From Clostridiales bacterium (GTDB taxonomy: Bacteria > Bacillota > Clostridia > Christensenellales > Pumilibacteraceae): a DNA stretch of 48,505 bases. A program made the translations under genes and the position numbers. The stretch covers positions 1 through 48,505 of the forward strand of contig JAFLVI010000005.1 of NCBI GenBank assembly GCA_022508405.1, read 5' to 3'. The notes under the pieces were generated by a model. The model was not told the origin of the DNA. It made no database searches and saw nothing but the letters and a program-made list of their open reading frames with translations. Numbering within the stretch: position 1 is the first letter of the stretch; every line of letters starts with the position of its first letter. Below are positions 7,978-15,345 of the stretch, one piece after another.

Positions 7978-8772
7978 GTGGAAAACAAAAACTCAAAAAT
8001 CCTCGCCTATATTTTTGTTTGCATGGTCGGTTTTGGAATCGGTCTTATTGTCGTTTCGCTGTTTATAGGCGTAGTGAAAATCAAAGTGAATATGTCTATG
8101 GCGGGCGCATACGGCGCAGTTTCAAGCCAACAGCTTACATTGTTTGACGACGATTGGGAGATGTTGGGTGTTTCACCCGCGTTTATGATTATCTCTTTTT
8201 TGGTGTTGCTTATCGGACTTGCAATGGTGGCAGTGGACGCGTCCGTCAGGCAAAAATTTAATAAAAAGACAAAAGGGCTTAACTATATTGCGCTTGCCAT
8301 ATCTGCTATCGGTTTTATTCTGCTGATAGTTTCCGCTATTTACACAAAAGACAAAGTGGAAGATGGCATGAATAATTGGCTTTTGGCATACTTAAAACTG
8401 CAAATGGCAGAAACCGACACTTATGTAACCGACCAACAGCTGATGCTTATTATAAAGATGATGATAAGCTATAAATTGGGTATAGGATCGGTAATGGCAA
8501 TTATCGGCGGCGTTATTGCTCTATTGGGAAGCGTTTTGCTGGCAATACCCGCTCTTGACCCCCTTAAGACAGCCAAACCTGCCGCAACCCAACCGACCGG
8601 ACTTGCGTCCGTTCAGCCCTTTGCCGTCAATCCTTCAAATACGCCTGCGTCTGCGGACAACACAACACAACCTTCCGGACTTTCGTCTGTGCGACCTTTT
8701 GCCGCCGAACCCGAGACTACAGTGAACACAAATACCACAGATACAAACAACAATAACGACACGATCGCGTAG
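7978..8772 (+). CDS. Four-helix membrane protein of unknown function, copy 1
   Basis: This is a 264-residue membrane protein with four hydrophobic segments: near residues 8-34, 61-83, 98-120 and about 165-193. A short loop with ALSVDAS-like VAVDASVRQKF follows helix 2. The tail of about 70 residues is Pro/Thr/Asn-rich and ends NNNNDTIA; it contains two copies of (T/P)QP(T/S)GL(A/S)SV(Q/R)PFA. The start is GTG at 7978 with AAGGAG 11 bases upstream. It is paralogous to the next gene. I do not recognise the family. The tail is longer than in copy 2, apparently because that repeat unit was added or lost. Confidence 0.85.
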   Translation: MENKNSKILAYIFVCMVGFGIGLIVVSLFIGVVKIKVNMSMAGAYGAVSSQQLTLFDDDWEMLGVSPAFMIISFLVLLIGLAMVAVDASVRQKFNKKTKGLNYIALAISAIGFILLIVSAIYTKDKVEDGMNNWLLAYLKLQMAETDTYVTDQQLMLIIKMMISYKLGIGSVMAIIGGVIALLGSVLLAIPALDPLKTAKPAATQPTGLASVQPFAVNPSNTPASADNTTQPSGLSSVRPFAAEPETTVNTNTTDTNNNNDTIA

Positions 8773-8793
8773 TAACTTAAACTTACATACAAA

Positions 8794-8820
8794 ACGGAGT
8801 GAAAGCTCACTCCGTTTTTT
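8794..8820 (+). terminator. Terminator after copy 1
   Basis: ACGGAGTGA (8794-8802) pairs with TCACTCCGT (8807-8815) around loop AAGC, followed by a run of T. The same hairpin is repeated after copy 2. Confidence 0.92.
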
Positions 8821-8916
8821 GTTTGCGTTTTTTTCGATATATGCCCATGCATAATTTTGCCGCCGTTATTTCTGCAAAATCATGTGTACAAAAAATAAAT
8901 AATTTGTGTTAATTAC

Positions 8917-8945
8917 TTGACAATACCCCCCCCCCGTGCGATAAT
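8917..8945 (+). promoter_or_regulatory. Promoter of copy 2 with a ten-C spacer tract
   Basis: TTGACA (8917-8922) and GATAAT (8940-8945) are exactly 17 bases apart, and ten of those spacer bases (8926-8935) are C. A homopolymer at this place lets strand slippage change the spacing and switch the promoter on or off. In the state seen here the spacing is optimal. Confidence 0.75.
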
Positions 8946-8977
8946 ATGCCTATAGAAAAACACAAAGGAGAAAAACT

Positions 8978-9670
8978 GTGGAAAACAAAACCTTAAAAAC
9001 ACTCATCTACATCTTTGTTGGCATGGTCGGCTTTGGAATCGGGCTTATTGCTGTCTCGATGTTCATAAGCGTAGTCGACTTTACTTCAAAGGTTCCTATG
9101 CCCAGCGGCAAAGGTACATACGGCGCGTCGCTCAGCTTGTTCGACGCCGACTGGGACTCCATGGACGCTTCGCCTGCGTTTTTAATAGTATCATTTTTGG
9201 TACTGCTTATCGGGCTTGTAATGATGGCCGTTGACGCGTCCGTAAGACAAAAGCTTAAAAAGAAAGTAAAGGGACTTAACTTTGTTGCGCTTGCCATATC
9301 CGTTATCGGACTTATAATGTTGATAATGGCTGCCGTCTACACCAGAAACGACGTAGAAGACAGCATGATGAAAATAATGGTTGCTTCGGCAAAAGCCGAG
9401 ACAGGCGGAGAACTATCCGATCAGCAAATTACACTTATGCTTAAAATGATGGTCAACTTTGAAATGGGCACAGGCGCAGTCATGGCGATTGTAGGCGGCG
9501 TGATTGCGGTATTAGGAAGCATTATGCTTATTATACCCGCGCTTGACCCCATAAAGCTTGCCGCGGCGCCCGCACAACCTGCCACGCCTACGCAGCCCAC
9601 TTCGCCTGCGCAACCTACTGCCGAAAATCCCACTACCTATAACAATAACAATAACGACACGATTGCGTAA
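8978..9670 (+). CDS. Four-helix membrane protein of unknown function, copy 2
   Basis: This 230-residue paralogue of the 7978-8772 product shares the IYIFVGMVGFGIGLI first helix, an SPAFLIVSFLVLLIGL second helix, VDASVRQKLKKKVKGLN after it, a third helix and a C-terminal GAVMAIVGGVIAVLGS helix. Its Pro/Thr/Gln tail is shorter and also ends NNNNDTIA. The start is GTG at 8978 with AAAGGAG 9 bases before it. Its promoter has a ten-C tract (8926-8935), so expression may be phase-variable. The family and function are not recognised; the charged, low-complexity tail suggests interaction rather than catalysis. Confidence 0.85.
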   Translation: MENKTLKTLIYIFVGMVGFGIGLIAVSMFISVVDFTSKVPMPSGKGTYGASLSLFDADWDSMDASPAFLIVSFLVLLIGLVMMAVDASVRQKLKKKVKGLNFVALAISVIGLIMLIMAAVYTRNDVEDSMMKIMVASAKAETGGELSDQQITLMLKMMVNFEMGTGAVMAIVGGVIAVLGSIMLIIPALDPIKLAAAPAQPATPTQPTSPAQPTAENPTTYNNNNNDTIA

Positions 9671-9691
9671 TAAATTAAACTTATAAACAAA

Positions 9692-9718
9692 ACGGAGTGA
9701 AAGCTCACTCCGTTTTTT
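9692..9718. terminator. Terminator shared by copy 2 and spoIVA
   Basis: ACGGAGTGA (9692-9700) pairs with TCACTCCGT (9705-9713), with TTTTTT on the plus side. On the minus side the stem is followed by TTTTGTTT, so it can also end the convergent spoIVA transcript. Confidence 0.88.
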
Positions 9719-9747
9719 ATTTGCGTTTTTTAGATTTATCATTTTGC

Positions 9748-11223
9748 CTACAACAGTATGCAGATTATTCCGCCCCTGCCCTCGTTGATTATGCGCGTTA
9801 AAGTCTTTCTCATTTTCTTTTGCGTTTCTACCGGCATAGCGGAAAGCTTGTTATTGAGCCCTTCGTTAACTAAACAGTCAAGCGACTTTCCAAACATGTT
9901 TGTCTGCCAAATGCCTTTGGGATTCTGCTCGAATTCACTCAACAGATAGTGCACCAAATCTTCGCTTTGCTGTTCGGTGCCGACCACCGGACACACTTCG
10001 GTTTCTATATCCACGCGCATTATGTGAAGGCTGGGTGCGGACGCCTTTAGCTTTACGCCGAACCTTGAACCCTGCTTAAAGATTTGCGGCTCGTCAAGCG
10101 ACATCTCGTCTATTGTGGGCGTTACAACGCCGTAACCCGTTTCCGCAACGTCGTTTAACGCTTTGCTCAGCTTGTCAAACTGGCGCTTGGCCTTTACCAA
10201 ATCTCCGAGCATTGCCATAAGGTCGAACTCGTCCTTTATTTCCAGACCGGTCTCTTCCTGCAACGCGCGGTAGAACAAGCCGTCCTTTTCCTTTACGGTG
10301 TACACCGCCCTGCCCTTGTCAAGCTCGATGCTTTTAAGTTCGACAGAATCAAAGAACTCGCTGTCAAGTGCAGTCTCGCCGCTTGCGCAATCGCGCATTT
10401 TGGTCTTGCCCTCGCACACACCAAAGGACCGCTCCAGCAGCTCGCCCACTATGGGGTTTTTGCCGTCCAGCGCTCTTATCCAGTTTGCCGACTGAATGTA
10501 TATGTCGCGCAGCGGGAATTCGTACAACACCGACTCAAACAGCTTTACCACATCCGCTTTGTTCAGTTCACTTACGTTAAGCGGAATGACTGCGTTGCCG
10601 TACTTTTCGGCAAGCGCTTTAGCAAGCTTTTTGGTCTCCGCAGAGTTGGGAACGGACGAATTGAGCACAATAACAAACGGCTTGCCAAGGGCTTTAAGCT
10701 CGTTTACGGTGCGCTCTTCCGCCGCCACATACGCTTCTCTGGGCAACTCCGTCTTGATAGATCCGTCGCACGTCATTACAACGCCTATCGTGGAGTGGTC
10801 GCATATAACCTTTTTTGTGCCGATTTCCGCGGCGCGCTCAAACGGCATGGGAGCATCGCTCCACGGCGTTTTTACCATGCGTTCGTCATCGCCGTCCTTG
10901 TGACCGGTGGCGCCGTCCACCATGTAGCCTACGCAGTCCACAAGCCGCACCGATATTTTGGCGGTGTCGCTGAGCGTTACCGTAACCGCTTCCGCAGGTA
11001 CAAACTTGGGTTGGGTGGTCATAACCGCTTTACCTTCGGCGCTTTGCGGCAGCTCGTCGCGCATACGTTCCAGTTCGTACCCGCTTGCAGACGGCAAAAC
11101 AAAGGTGTTCATAAAGTTGGTTATGAACGTGGATTTACCCGAACGCACCGGACCTACGACGCCGATATAAATATCTCCGCCGGTGCGCTCCTTGATATCG
11201 TTATAAACGTCGTACTCTTCCAT
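9748..11223 (-). CDS. spoIVA: Stage IV sporulation protein A, spore coat ATPase
   Basis: This 491-residue protein polymerises on the outer forespore membrane in the mother cell and forms the base of the spore coat, using ATP. The N-terminal Walker-type loop GPVRSGKST is at residues 24-32, followed by DCVGYMVDGA in the switch region. The middle and C-terminal domains have full length, and the C terminus ends GRGGIICILL as in known SpoIVA. Length matches the Bacillus protein closely. GGAGGTAAT precedes the ATG at 11223. Next upstream are plsY and der. In Bacillus subtilis spoIVA is near gpsA and der, so the neighbourhood is conserved except that plsY takes the place of gpsA. Confidence 0.96.
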   Translation of the reverse strand: MEEYDVYNDIKERTGGDIYIGVVGPVRSGKSTFITNFMNTFVLPSASGYELERMRDELPQSAEGKAVMTTQPKFVPAEAVTVTLSDTAKISVRLVDCVGYMVDGATGHKDGDDERMVKTPWSDAPMPFERAAEIGTKKVICDHSTIGVVMTCDGSIKTELPREAYVAAEERTVNELKALGKPFVIVLNSSVPNSAETKKLAKALAEKYGNAVIPLNVSELNKADVVKLFESVLYEFPLRDIYIQSANWIRALDGKNPIVGELLERSFGVCEGKTKMRDCASGETALDSEFFDSVELKSIELDKGRAVYTVKEKDGLFYRALQEETGLEIKDEFDLMAMLGDLVKAKRQFDKLSKALNDVAETGYGVVTPTIDEMSLDEPQIFKQGSRFGVKLKASAPSLHIMRVDIETEVCPVVGTEQQSEDLVHYLLSEFEQNPKGIWQTNMFGKSLDCLVNEGLNNKLSAMPVETQKKMRKTLTRIINEGRGGIICILL

Positions 11224-11254
11224 ATTACCTCCATGGGCGTGATTACTAATCTTA

Positions 11255-11283
11255 CATATATGTTGCGACCGTGCGTATTATGC
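11255..11283 (-). promoter_or_regulatory. Possible sigma-E-type promoter of spoIVA
   Basis: On the minus strand GCATAAT (11283-11277) and CATATATG (11262-11255) are 14 bases apart, close to the sigma-E pattern. A better -10 match, CATACATT at 11314-11307, lacks a good -35. spoIVA is sigma-E-controlled in known spore formers; which of the two sites works is uncertain. Confidence 0.3.
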
Positions 11284-11356
11284 CGTCCCGCAATAGATTA
11301 CGGTTTAATGTATGCAAGCTTTTTTTCCAAAAGAACAGTAAAATAATATTGCACGC

Positions 11357-11383
11357 AAAAAAGCCGCGTGGGTAACGCGGCTT
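11357..11383 (-). terminator. Intrinsic terminator of the der-plsY operon
   Basis: AAGCCGCGT and ACGCGGCTT (11361-11369 and 11375-11383) form a 9-base stem, followed on the minus strand by TTTTTTG. This separates plsY from spoIVA. Confidence 0.92.
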
Positions 11384-11406
11384 AACGTTAAATTATAAGT
11401 TAGCTA

Positions 11407-12120
11407 TTATTCGGCAATGATATAGTCTTCGTACACAAACGAGCGGTCGGGCTGAAGCTTTGATTTTCGCTTTACAAGCACTACCCGCGCTTCGTTGCCG
11501 TAAAACAGCTTATATACGTTTTTGCGGTGCGCAAAAAGGCTGAGCAGATACATGGCAAACAGTATTACCGATGCGTATATACCTATCGGGTTTTGCGCGG
11601 CGCTCAGCCCTTCCACCGCAAGCGGCACGCTTATTATTATAAACGAAGTAAGCGATCCCACCTGCGTTATGAACAAAAACGCTACGCCAAACGCGAATGT
11701 GCAAATCGTGTATAACGGCTGTAATGTCAAACATACGCCTATTATCGTGGCGGCGCCTTTGCCGCCGTTAAACTTCATTAGCGCGGGATAAATGTGCCCG
11801 AGTACGGCGCAAATGCCCGCAACATACATGCCCAATCTATCCGACCCAAACCGCAAGAACTGTCCGTTGCCCATAAACAGCCAACCGAGCAAACAAGGCA
11901 CAACGCCTTTGAGCACGTCCAAAATGAGCGTGACCACACCCAATATCTTGCCGTATGTACGCAGCATGTTCATTGTCCCTGGGTTGCCGCTGCCGCATTC
12001 CCTTATATCCTTGCCTTTTAGCCTGCTTATTACTATGGCGTTGTTTACATTGCCTATAAAGTACGAGCCAATCGCAACAAGCGAGCCCGCTAGGATTTGC
12101 ATTTGTAAAGAAATCGTCAT
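11407..12120 (-). CDS. plsY: Glycerol-3-phosphate acyltransferase PlsY
   Basis: This 237-residue membrane enzyme transfers the acyl group from acyl-phosphate to glycerol-3-phosphate, the first step of phospholipid synthesis. The three catalytic motifs are visible: [11 protein letters not shown] near residue 44, [18 protein letters not shown] near 108, and AHRKN near 197. It has about seven hydrophobic helices. A C-terminal extension of about 30 residues ([17 protein letters not shown]) goes beyond the usual end. Its ATG overlaps the der stop (ATGA), so the two are translated together. Confidence 0.95.
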   Translation of the reverse strand: MTISLQMQILAGSLVAIGSYFIGNVNNAIVISRLKGKDIRECGSGNPGTMNMLRTYGKILGVVTLILDVLKGVVPCLLGWLFMGNGQFLRFGSDRLGMYVAGICAVLGHIYPALMKFNGGKGAATIIGVCLTLQPLYTICTFAFGVAFLFITQVGSLTSFIIISVPLAVEGLSAAQNPIGIYASVILFAMYLLSLFAHRKNVYKLFYGNEARVVLVKRKSKLQPDRSFVYEDYIIAE

Positions 12121-13427
12121 TTTTCTTCCCTGCCTATAAACTTAAGCACTACGGGCGTGCCCGTAAAATCAAACGCACGGCGCAAAGCGTTTTCCAAATA
12201 CCGCTCGTAGGAAAAGTGGATGAGTTTTGCGTCGTTTACCTTAAACACAAACAGCGGCGGCGCTACGCTCGGTTGCGAAACGTACAGTATTTTGGCTTTT
12301 CTGCCTTTGCGCGCCGTCGGCTCGGTCATTGATACCGCTTGTCCCACAAGCTCGTTGAGTAAACCCGTTGATATTCTGCGCGACGCGTTTTGCCATACGT
12401 AATCGGCTGTCTGTAAAATCTTTTCCACGCGCTGTCCGGTGAGCGCCGAAACCGACACGCTTGTAAAATAACTCATAAACGCAAGGTGTTCTTTAAGCTC
12501 GTCAGTCTTTTCCTTTAACGTGTTTGTGGACTTTTCCACCGCGTCCCACTTGTTTAACACTACCACGGACGGCTTGCCCGATTCGTGCACAAGCCCGGCT
12601 ATCTTCTCATCCTGTTCGGATACGGGAAGCGACGCGTCCACAACTATTAGCACAACGTCCGCACGCTTGATTGCCGCTATCGCGCGCATTACCGAATACC
12701 GCTCAATCGACTTGTCTTCTATATCGCGCTTTCTGCGCATTCCCGCCGTGTCGATTAGTATATAGTCCTTGCCGCCAACCGTTATAGGCGTGTCTATTGC
12801 GTCGCGCGTGGTACCGGCAACGTCGGACACTATACTACGTTCATAACCGAGTAGCCTGTTTACAAGCGAAGACTTACCCACATTGGGCTTGCCCACAACC
12901 GCAACCTTTAGCGGGGCGTTGTCGCCGTCTTCTTCCGCACGGTCAAACTGCTTGCACACCTCGTCCAATAGATCGCCCACGCCCGATCCGTGCTCGGCGG
13001 AAATGAGTATAGGCTCGCCCAGTCCAAGACCGTAAAAGTCGTACACACTGTCACGGTTTACCGCGTCCGCCTTGTTTACTGCAAGCACTATCTGCTTTTT
13101 GCTCTTGCGAAGCACTTCCGCAATATCGCTGTCGCCCGCAAGCACGCCCTGTTTGGCATCGGTCAAAAACAAAACGACCGACGCTATTTCCACCGCGTCA
13201 AACGCCTGACGTTTTACCGAGCGCGAAATATCGTCGTCGCTTTCGTCTATGCCGCCCGTATCGATTAGCGTAAACTCCTTGCCGCACCACTCGCAATCGG
13301 CGTAAATTCGGTCGCGCGTAACCCCGGGCATGTCGTCTACAATGGCGACGCGCCGTCCGCTTATTCTGTTTATAAGTGTGGATTTGCCGACGTTGGGTCG
13401 TCCGACAATGGCTACAATGGGCTTCAT
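12117..13427 (-). CDS. der: Ribosome-assembly GTPase Der (EngA)
   Basis: This 436-residue GTPase matures the 50S ribosomal subunit. It has two G domains in tandem: GRPNVGKST at residues 9-17 with DTGG and NKAD, and GKPNVGKSS near 180 with DTAGMRRK and NKWD. A KH-like C-terminal domain follows. The ATG at 13427 matches the family N terminus (MKPIVAIVG); an in-frame TTG at 13457 is possible but would add residues not seen in relatives. No clear ribosome-binding site precedes it. It heads a der-plsY operon ending at the terminator near 11370. Confidence 0.96.
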   Translation of the reverse strand: MKPIVAIVGRPNVGKSTLINRISGRRVAIVDDMPGVTRDRIYADCEWCGKEFTLIDTGGIDESDDDISRSVKRQAFDAVEIASVVLFLTDAKQGVLAGDSDIAEVLRKSKKQIVLAVNKADAVNRDSVYDFYGLGLGEPILISAEHGSGVGDLLDEVCKQFDRAEEDGDNAPLKVAVVGKPNVGKSSLVNRLLGYERSIVSDVAGTTRDAIDTPITVGGKDYILIDTAGMRRKRDIEDKSIERYSVMRAIAAIKRADVVLIVVDASLPVSEQDEKIAGLVHESGKPSVVVLNKWDAVEKSTNTLKEKTDELKEHLAFMSYFTSVSVSALTGQRVEKILQTADYVWQNASRRISTGLLNELVGQAVSMTEPTARKGRKAKILYVSQPSVAPPLFVFKVNDAKLIHFSYERYLENALRRAFDFTGTPVVLKFIGREEK

Positions 13428-13501
13428 GATACAGTGATAGTTTATCACAGTCGTCAAAAAAAGTAAAACAATTTTTTAATATAAAATAGAATGATGTTGA
13501 T

Positions 13502-13539
13502 ATTCTTCACTGCGTGCTTGCGCACTTGTTCAGAATGAC
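13502..13539. repeat. Intergenic short palindromic repeat
   Basis: ATTCT at 13502 and AGAAT at 13532 frame a small hairpin, GTGC-TTGC-GCAC (13514-13525). On the minus strand it reads GTCATTCTGAAC ... GAAGAAT, a shape like the dispersed intergenic repeats known in many bacterial genomes. Only one copy is in this window, so its repeat nature cannot be confirmed here. Confidence 0.4.
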
Positions 13540-13589
13540 AAAGCCGTATCAATAATCATTCTTCATTCTTAATTGTGCATTTGATAAGT

Positions 13590-14255
13590 TTACTTGTCAA
13601 AGTATTTTTTGTACTCGTTGGGATCGAATTCTTCGCCGACTTCCATTGACTGCGCCCTTGTTTTGGCACGATGATTCATAGTGCGCTTGATTGCCGCCAC
13701 GCTCTCGAAAATCACCACGGCTGTGACTGCAGCAAGGATAATTGCGTCAAACGTGGCGGGAGAACCAAACCTTAGCGGCGTACCGTATACATACAGCCCT
13801 ACGGCAGACGCAATTACGTCCCCTATCGGCATACCCGCAAATATACCGCACAGCGCGGCAATCTTGGTTTTGCCCACCAAGTAATCCACAGCACCGCACA
13901 AAAAGCCGATTATTATCACGCATACCGTTGCAGACGTTATGGGCGCGACAAGCAGCCATACGGAAATAAAAAGCGCCGCCGTGACCGCCGTTACCACCAA
14001 GCCCTTGCGCACTTCTCGCAGTCTAAACGCCAGTGCAAAAAACACGGCGGCAAACAACAGCGGCGCAAAAAAGCCCGCTACGTTAAACTCCACCGCACCG
14101 ACGGTGAACGTGGGAATAAACGCGCACCCGATGAGCACGCCTATCATTACAAACGCCAGCCACACAGCCACGCCGAAGCTTTTGAATACGCGTTCGGCTA
14201 TGCCGAAAAACAACAATACGGCTACTAGCCCCAACAATACAAGTCCTATAATCAT
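13590..14255 (-). CDS. DUF1614-like multispan membrane protein
   Basis: This is a 221-residue membrane protein with six to seven hydrophobic segments covering residues 1-190, followed by a charged cytoplasmic tail (KTRAQSMEVGEEFDPNEYKKYFDK). The alternation GAVEFNVAGFFAPLLFA and GFLCGAVDYLVGKTKIAAL...GMPIGDVIAS resembles the DUF1614 family of Clostridia, of unknown role. The start is an ATG at 14255 with no good ribosome-binding site. It stands between a terminator (14297-14325) and the der operon. Confidence 0.65.
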   Translation of the reverse strand: MIIGLVLLGLVAVLLFFGIAERVFKSFGVAVWLAFVMIGVLIGCAFIPTFTVGAVEFNVAGFFAPLLFAAVFFALAFRLREVRKGLVVTAVTAALFISVWLLVAPITSATVCVIIIGFLCGAVDYLVGKTKIAALCGIFAGMPIGDVIASAVGLYVYGTPLRFGSPATFDAIILAAVTAVVIFESVAAIKRTMNHRAKTRAQSMEVGEEFDPNEYKKYFDK

Positions 14256-14296
14256 ACACTTGATTATTGCCGGTTCCGCCGCAAACTATACACAAC

Positions 14297-14325
14297 AAAA
14301 AGGCACGGAAGTTTCATTCCGTGCC
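14297..14325 (-). terminator. Intrinsic terminator after the cyclophilin-like gene
   Basis: GGCACGGAA (14302-14310) pairs with TTCCGTGCC (14317-14325), and the minus strand continues with TTTTTG. Confidence 0.92.
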
Positions 14326-14335
14326 GATTATTTTA

Positions 14336-15331
14336 CTAATTCTTTCCGTACCAACTTATATAGCGCTGGTTGCCGTTTTTATCTTTGCCGCTCAAGTATT
14401 TTAAAAAGTCAAAATTAGCCCACTTTGAATTGTCAAGATTGTATATCCTTACGCTTTCTATCCTTATATTGGGCGTAGGCGGTTTCCACAAATATCCGTC
14501 CGAGCTGAGATGAGTATTAAGCGCCGCAGTCGAACGGATGGACATAATGTTTTTTATAGTCTTGTCGTTTAACGCATGACCAAGCCTTGCGCAGGTCAGA
14601 TTGTTGATGTTGTTTGGTACGGTCTCTTCATAGTCTCCGTAAAAGAACTGGAACTCCGTAGACGTGTCCGTCCTAAACGTGAGCGTGCCTAATTGCCGTA
14701 CAAGAGTTTCCGCCGTGTCTTTAGTGTCCACGCGCAACCTGTACCCAAACTTATCCGTCGCGTTGTTAAAACGATTGTTGGGCAGTGCGGAAAATTTTTT
14801 GCAATAATCGACACTGTCTCCGCGATGATTGGTTCTGTCAAACGACGAAACGCTGGTGGATAACGGCTGATCTACGTATCCGCCAAACCTGAGCCAGCCG
14901 CCCTGAGCGTCGTAAAACACGGTGTTGTCAAAATATTTATTGTTCGCCAAAAAAATAAAGTTGGTTGCTACGGTGTCGTACTCGTCTTCTTCTATTACAA
15001 ACTCCAACTCCATTCCGTTGGACAGTCGGAATCTTGCTATTACGTCATCGTAACCGCGGTAAGGGTTGATAGTGTACATGATTACCGGCGCAATCAGCGC
15101 GGCAATAATGAGTATTATTGCAACGGCAATAACGCACCCTACTATAATTGCAGAGCGCTTAAACCGCTTTTGCGACCGTACCATTTGCGCTTCCGCACTC
15201 AACACCGGCTTTGCTTCGTTTTTCGGCATTGACTTTGAAACCGATGAATCGGACGCTCTTTTGTTTTGTTCCGCCATGCGCTTTTGCTTGCGTTCTTTGG
15301 CGGTTAGTGAATAACTACGCTTGTTCTTCAA
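14336..15331 (-). CDS. Membrane-anchored, degenerate cyclophilin-like protein
   Basis: This 331-residue protein has a basic cytoplasmic N terminus, one membrane helix near residues 60-86 and an outside domain. Residues 95-250 follow the cyclophilin fold pattern: NGMELEFVIEEDEYDTVATNFIFLANNKYFDNTVFYDAQGG is like the region ending FHRVIPGFMIQGGD in true enzymes. The catalytic Arg and Gln of that motif are not conserved, so prolyl isomerase activity is doubtful. The start is TTG at 15331 with GTAGG about 8 bases upstream. It is 14 bases downstream of the DUF975 gene and ends at a strong terminator, so the two form an operon. It may act as an extracytoplasmic binding or folding factor; that is inference. 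Confidence 0.75.
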   Translation of the reverse strand: MKNKRSYSLTAKERKQKRMAEQNKRASDSSVSKSMPKNEAKPVLSAEAQMVRSQKRFKRSAIIVGCVIAVAIILIIAALIAPVIMYTINPYRGYDDVIARFRLSNGMELEFVIEEDEYDTVATNFIFLANNKYFDNTVFYDAQGGWLRFGGYVDQPLSTSVSSFDRTNHRGDSVDYCKKFSALPNNRFNNATDKFGYRLRVDTKDTAETLVRQLGTLTFRTDTSTEFQFFYGDYEETVPNNINNLTCARLGHALNDKTIKNIMSIRSTAALNTHLSSDGYLWKPPTPNIRIESVRIYNLDNSKWANFDFLKYLSGKDKNGNQRYISWYGKN

Positions 15332-15345
15332 AATTACCTACTCTA

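Larger units (their letters stand above)
7834..9740. repeat. Tandem duplication, two units of about 0.9-1 kb
   Basis: The segment 7834-8840 recurs, diverged, as 8841-9740. Matching landmarks appear in the same order: the stretch ATAATTTTACCACCGGCAA / ATAATTTTGCCGCCGTTAT, the shared ATGTGTAC/GTGTGTAC and AATTTGTG blocks, a TTGACT/TTGACA box, GTG GAAAACAAA starts, the whole gene, the NNNNDTIA-coding end, and identical terminator stems. The copied upstream part even includes a decayed version of the ABC exporter promoter, which shows that the duplication started from the 7834 side. Confidence 0.8.

Noticed and set aside
13428..13475. Vegetative promoter or leaderless start for der
   Set aside because: A TTGACG is present, but no acceptable -10 lies at the right distance before the ATG.
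14336..15331. Active peptidyl-prolyl isomerase
   Set aside because: The catalytic Arg and Gln of the cyclophilin motif are missing, so I call it cyclophilin-like only.
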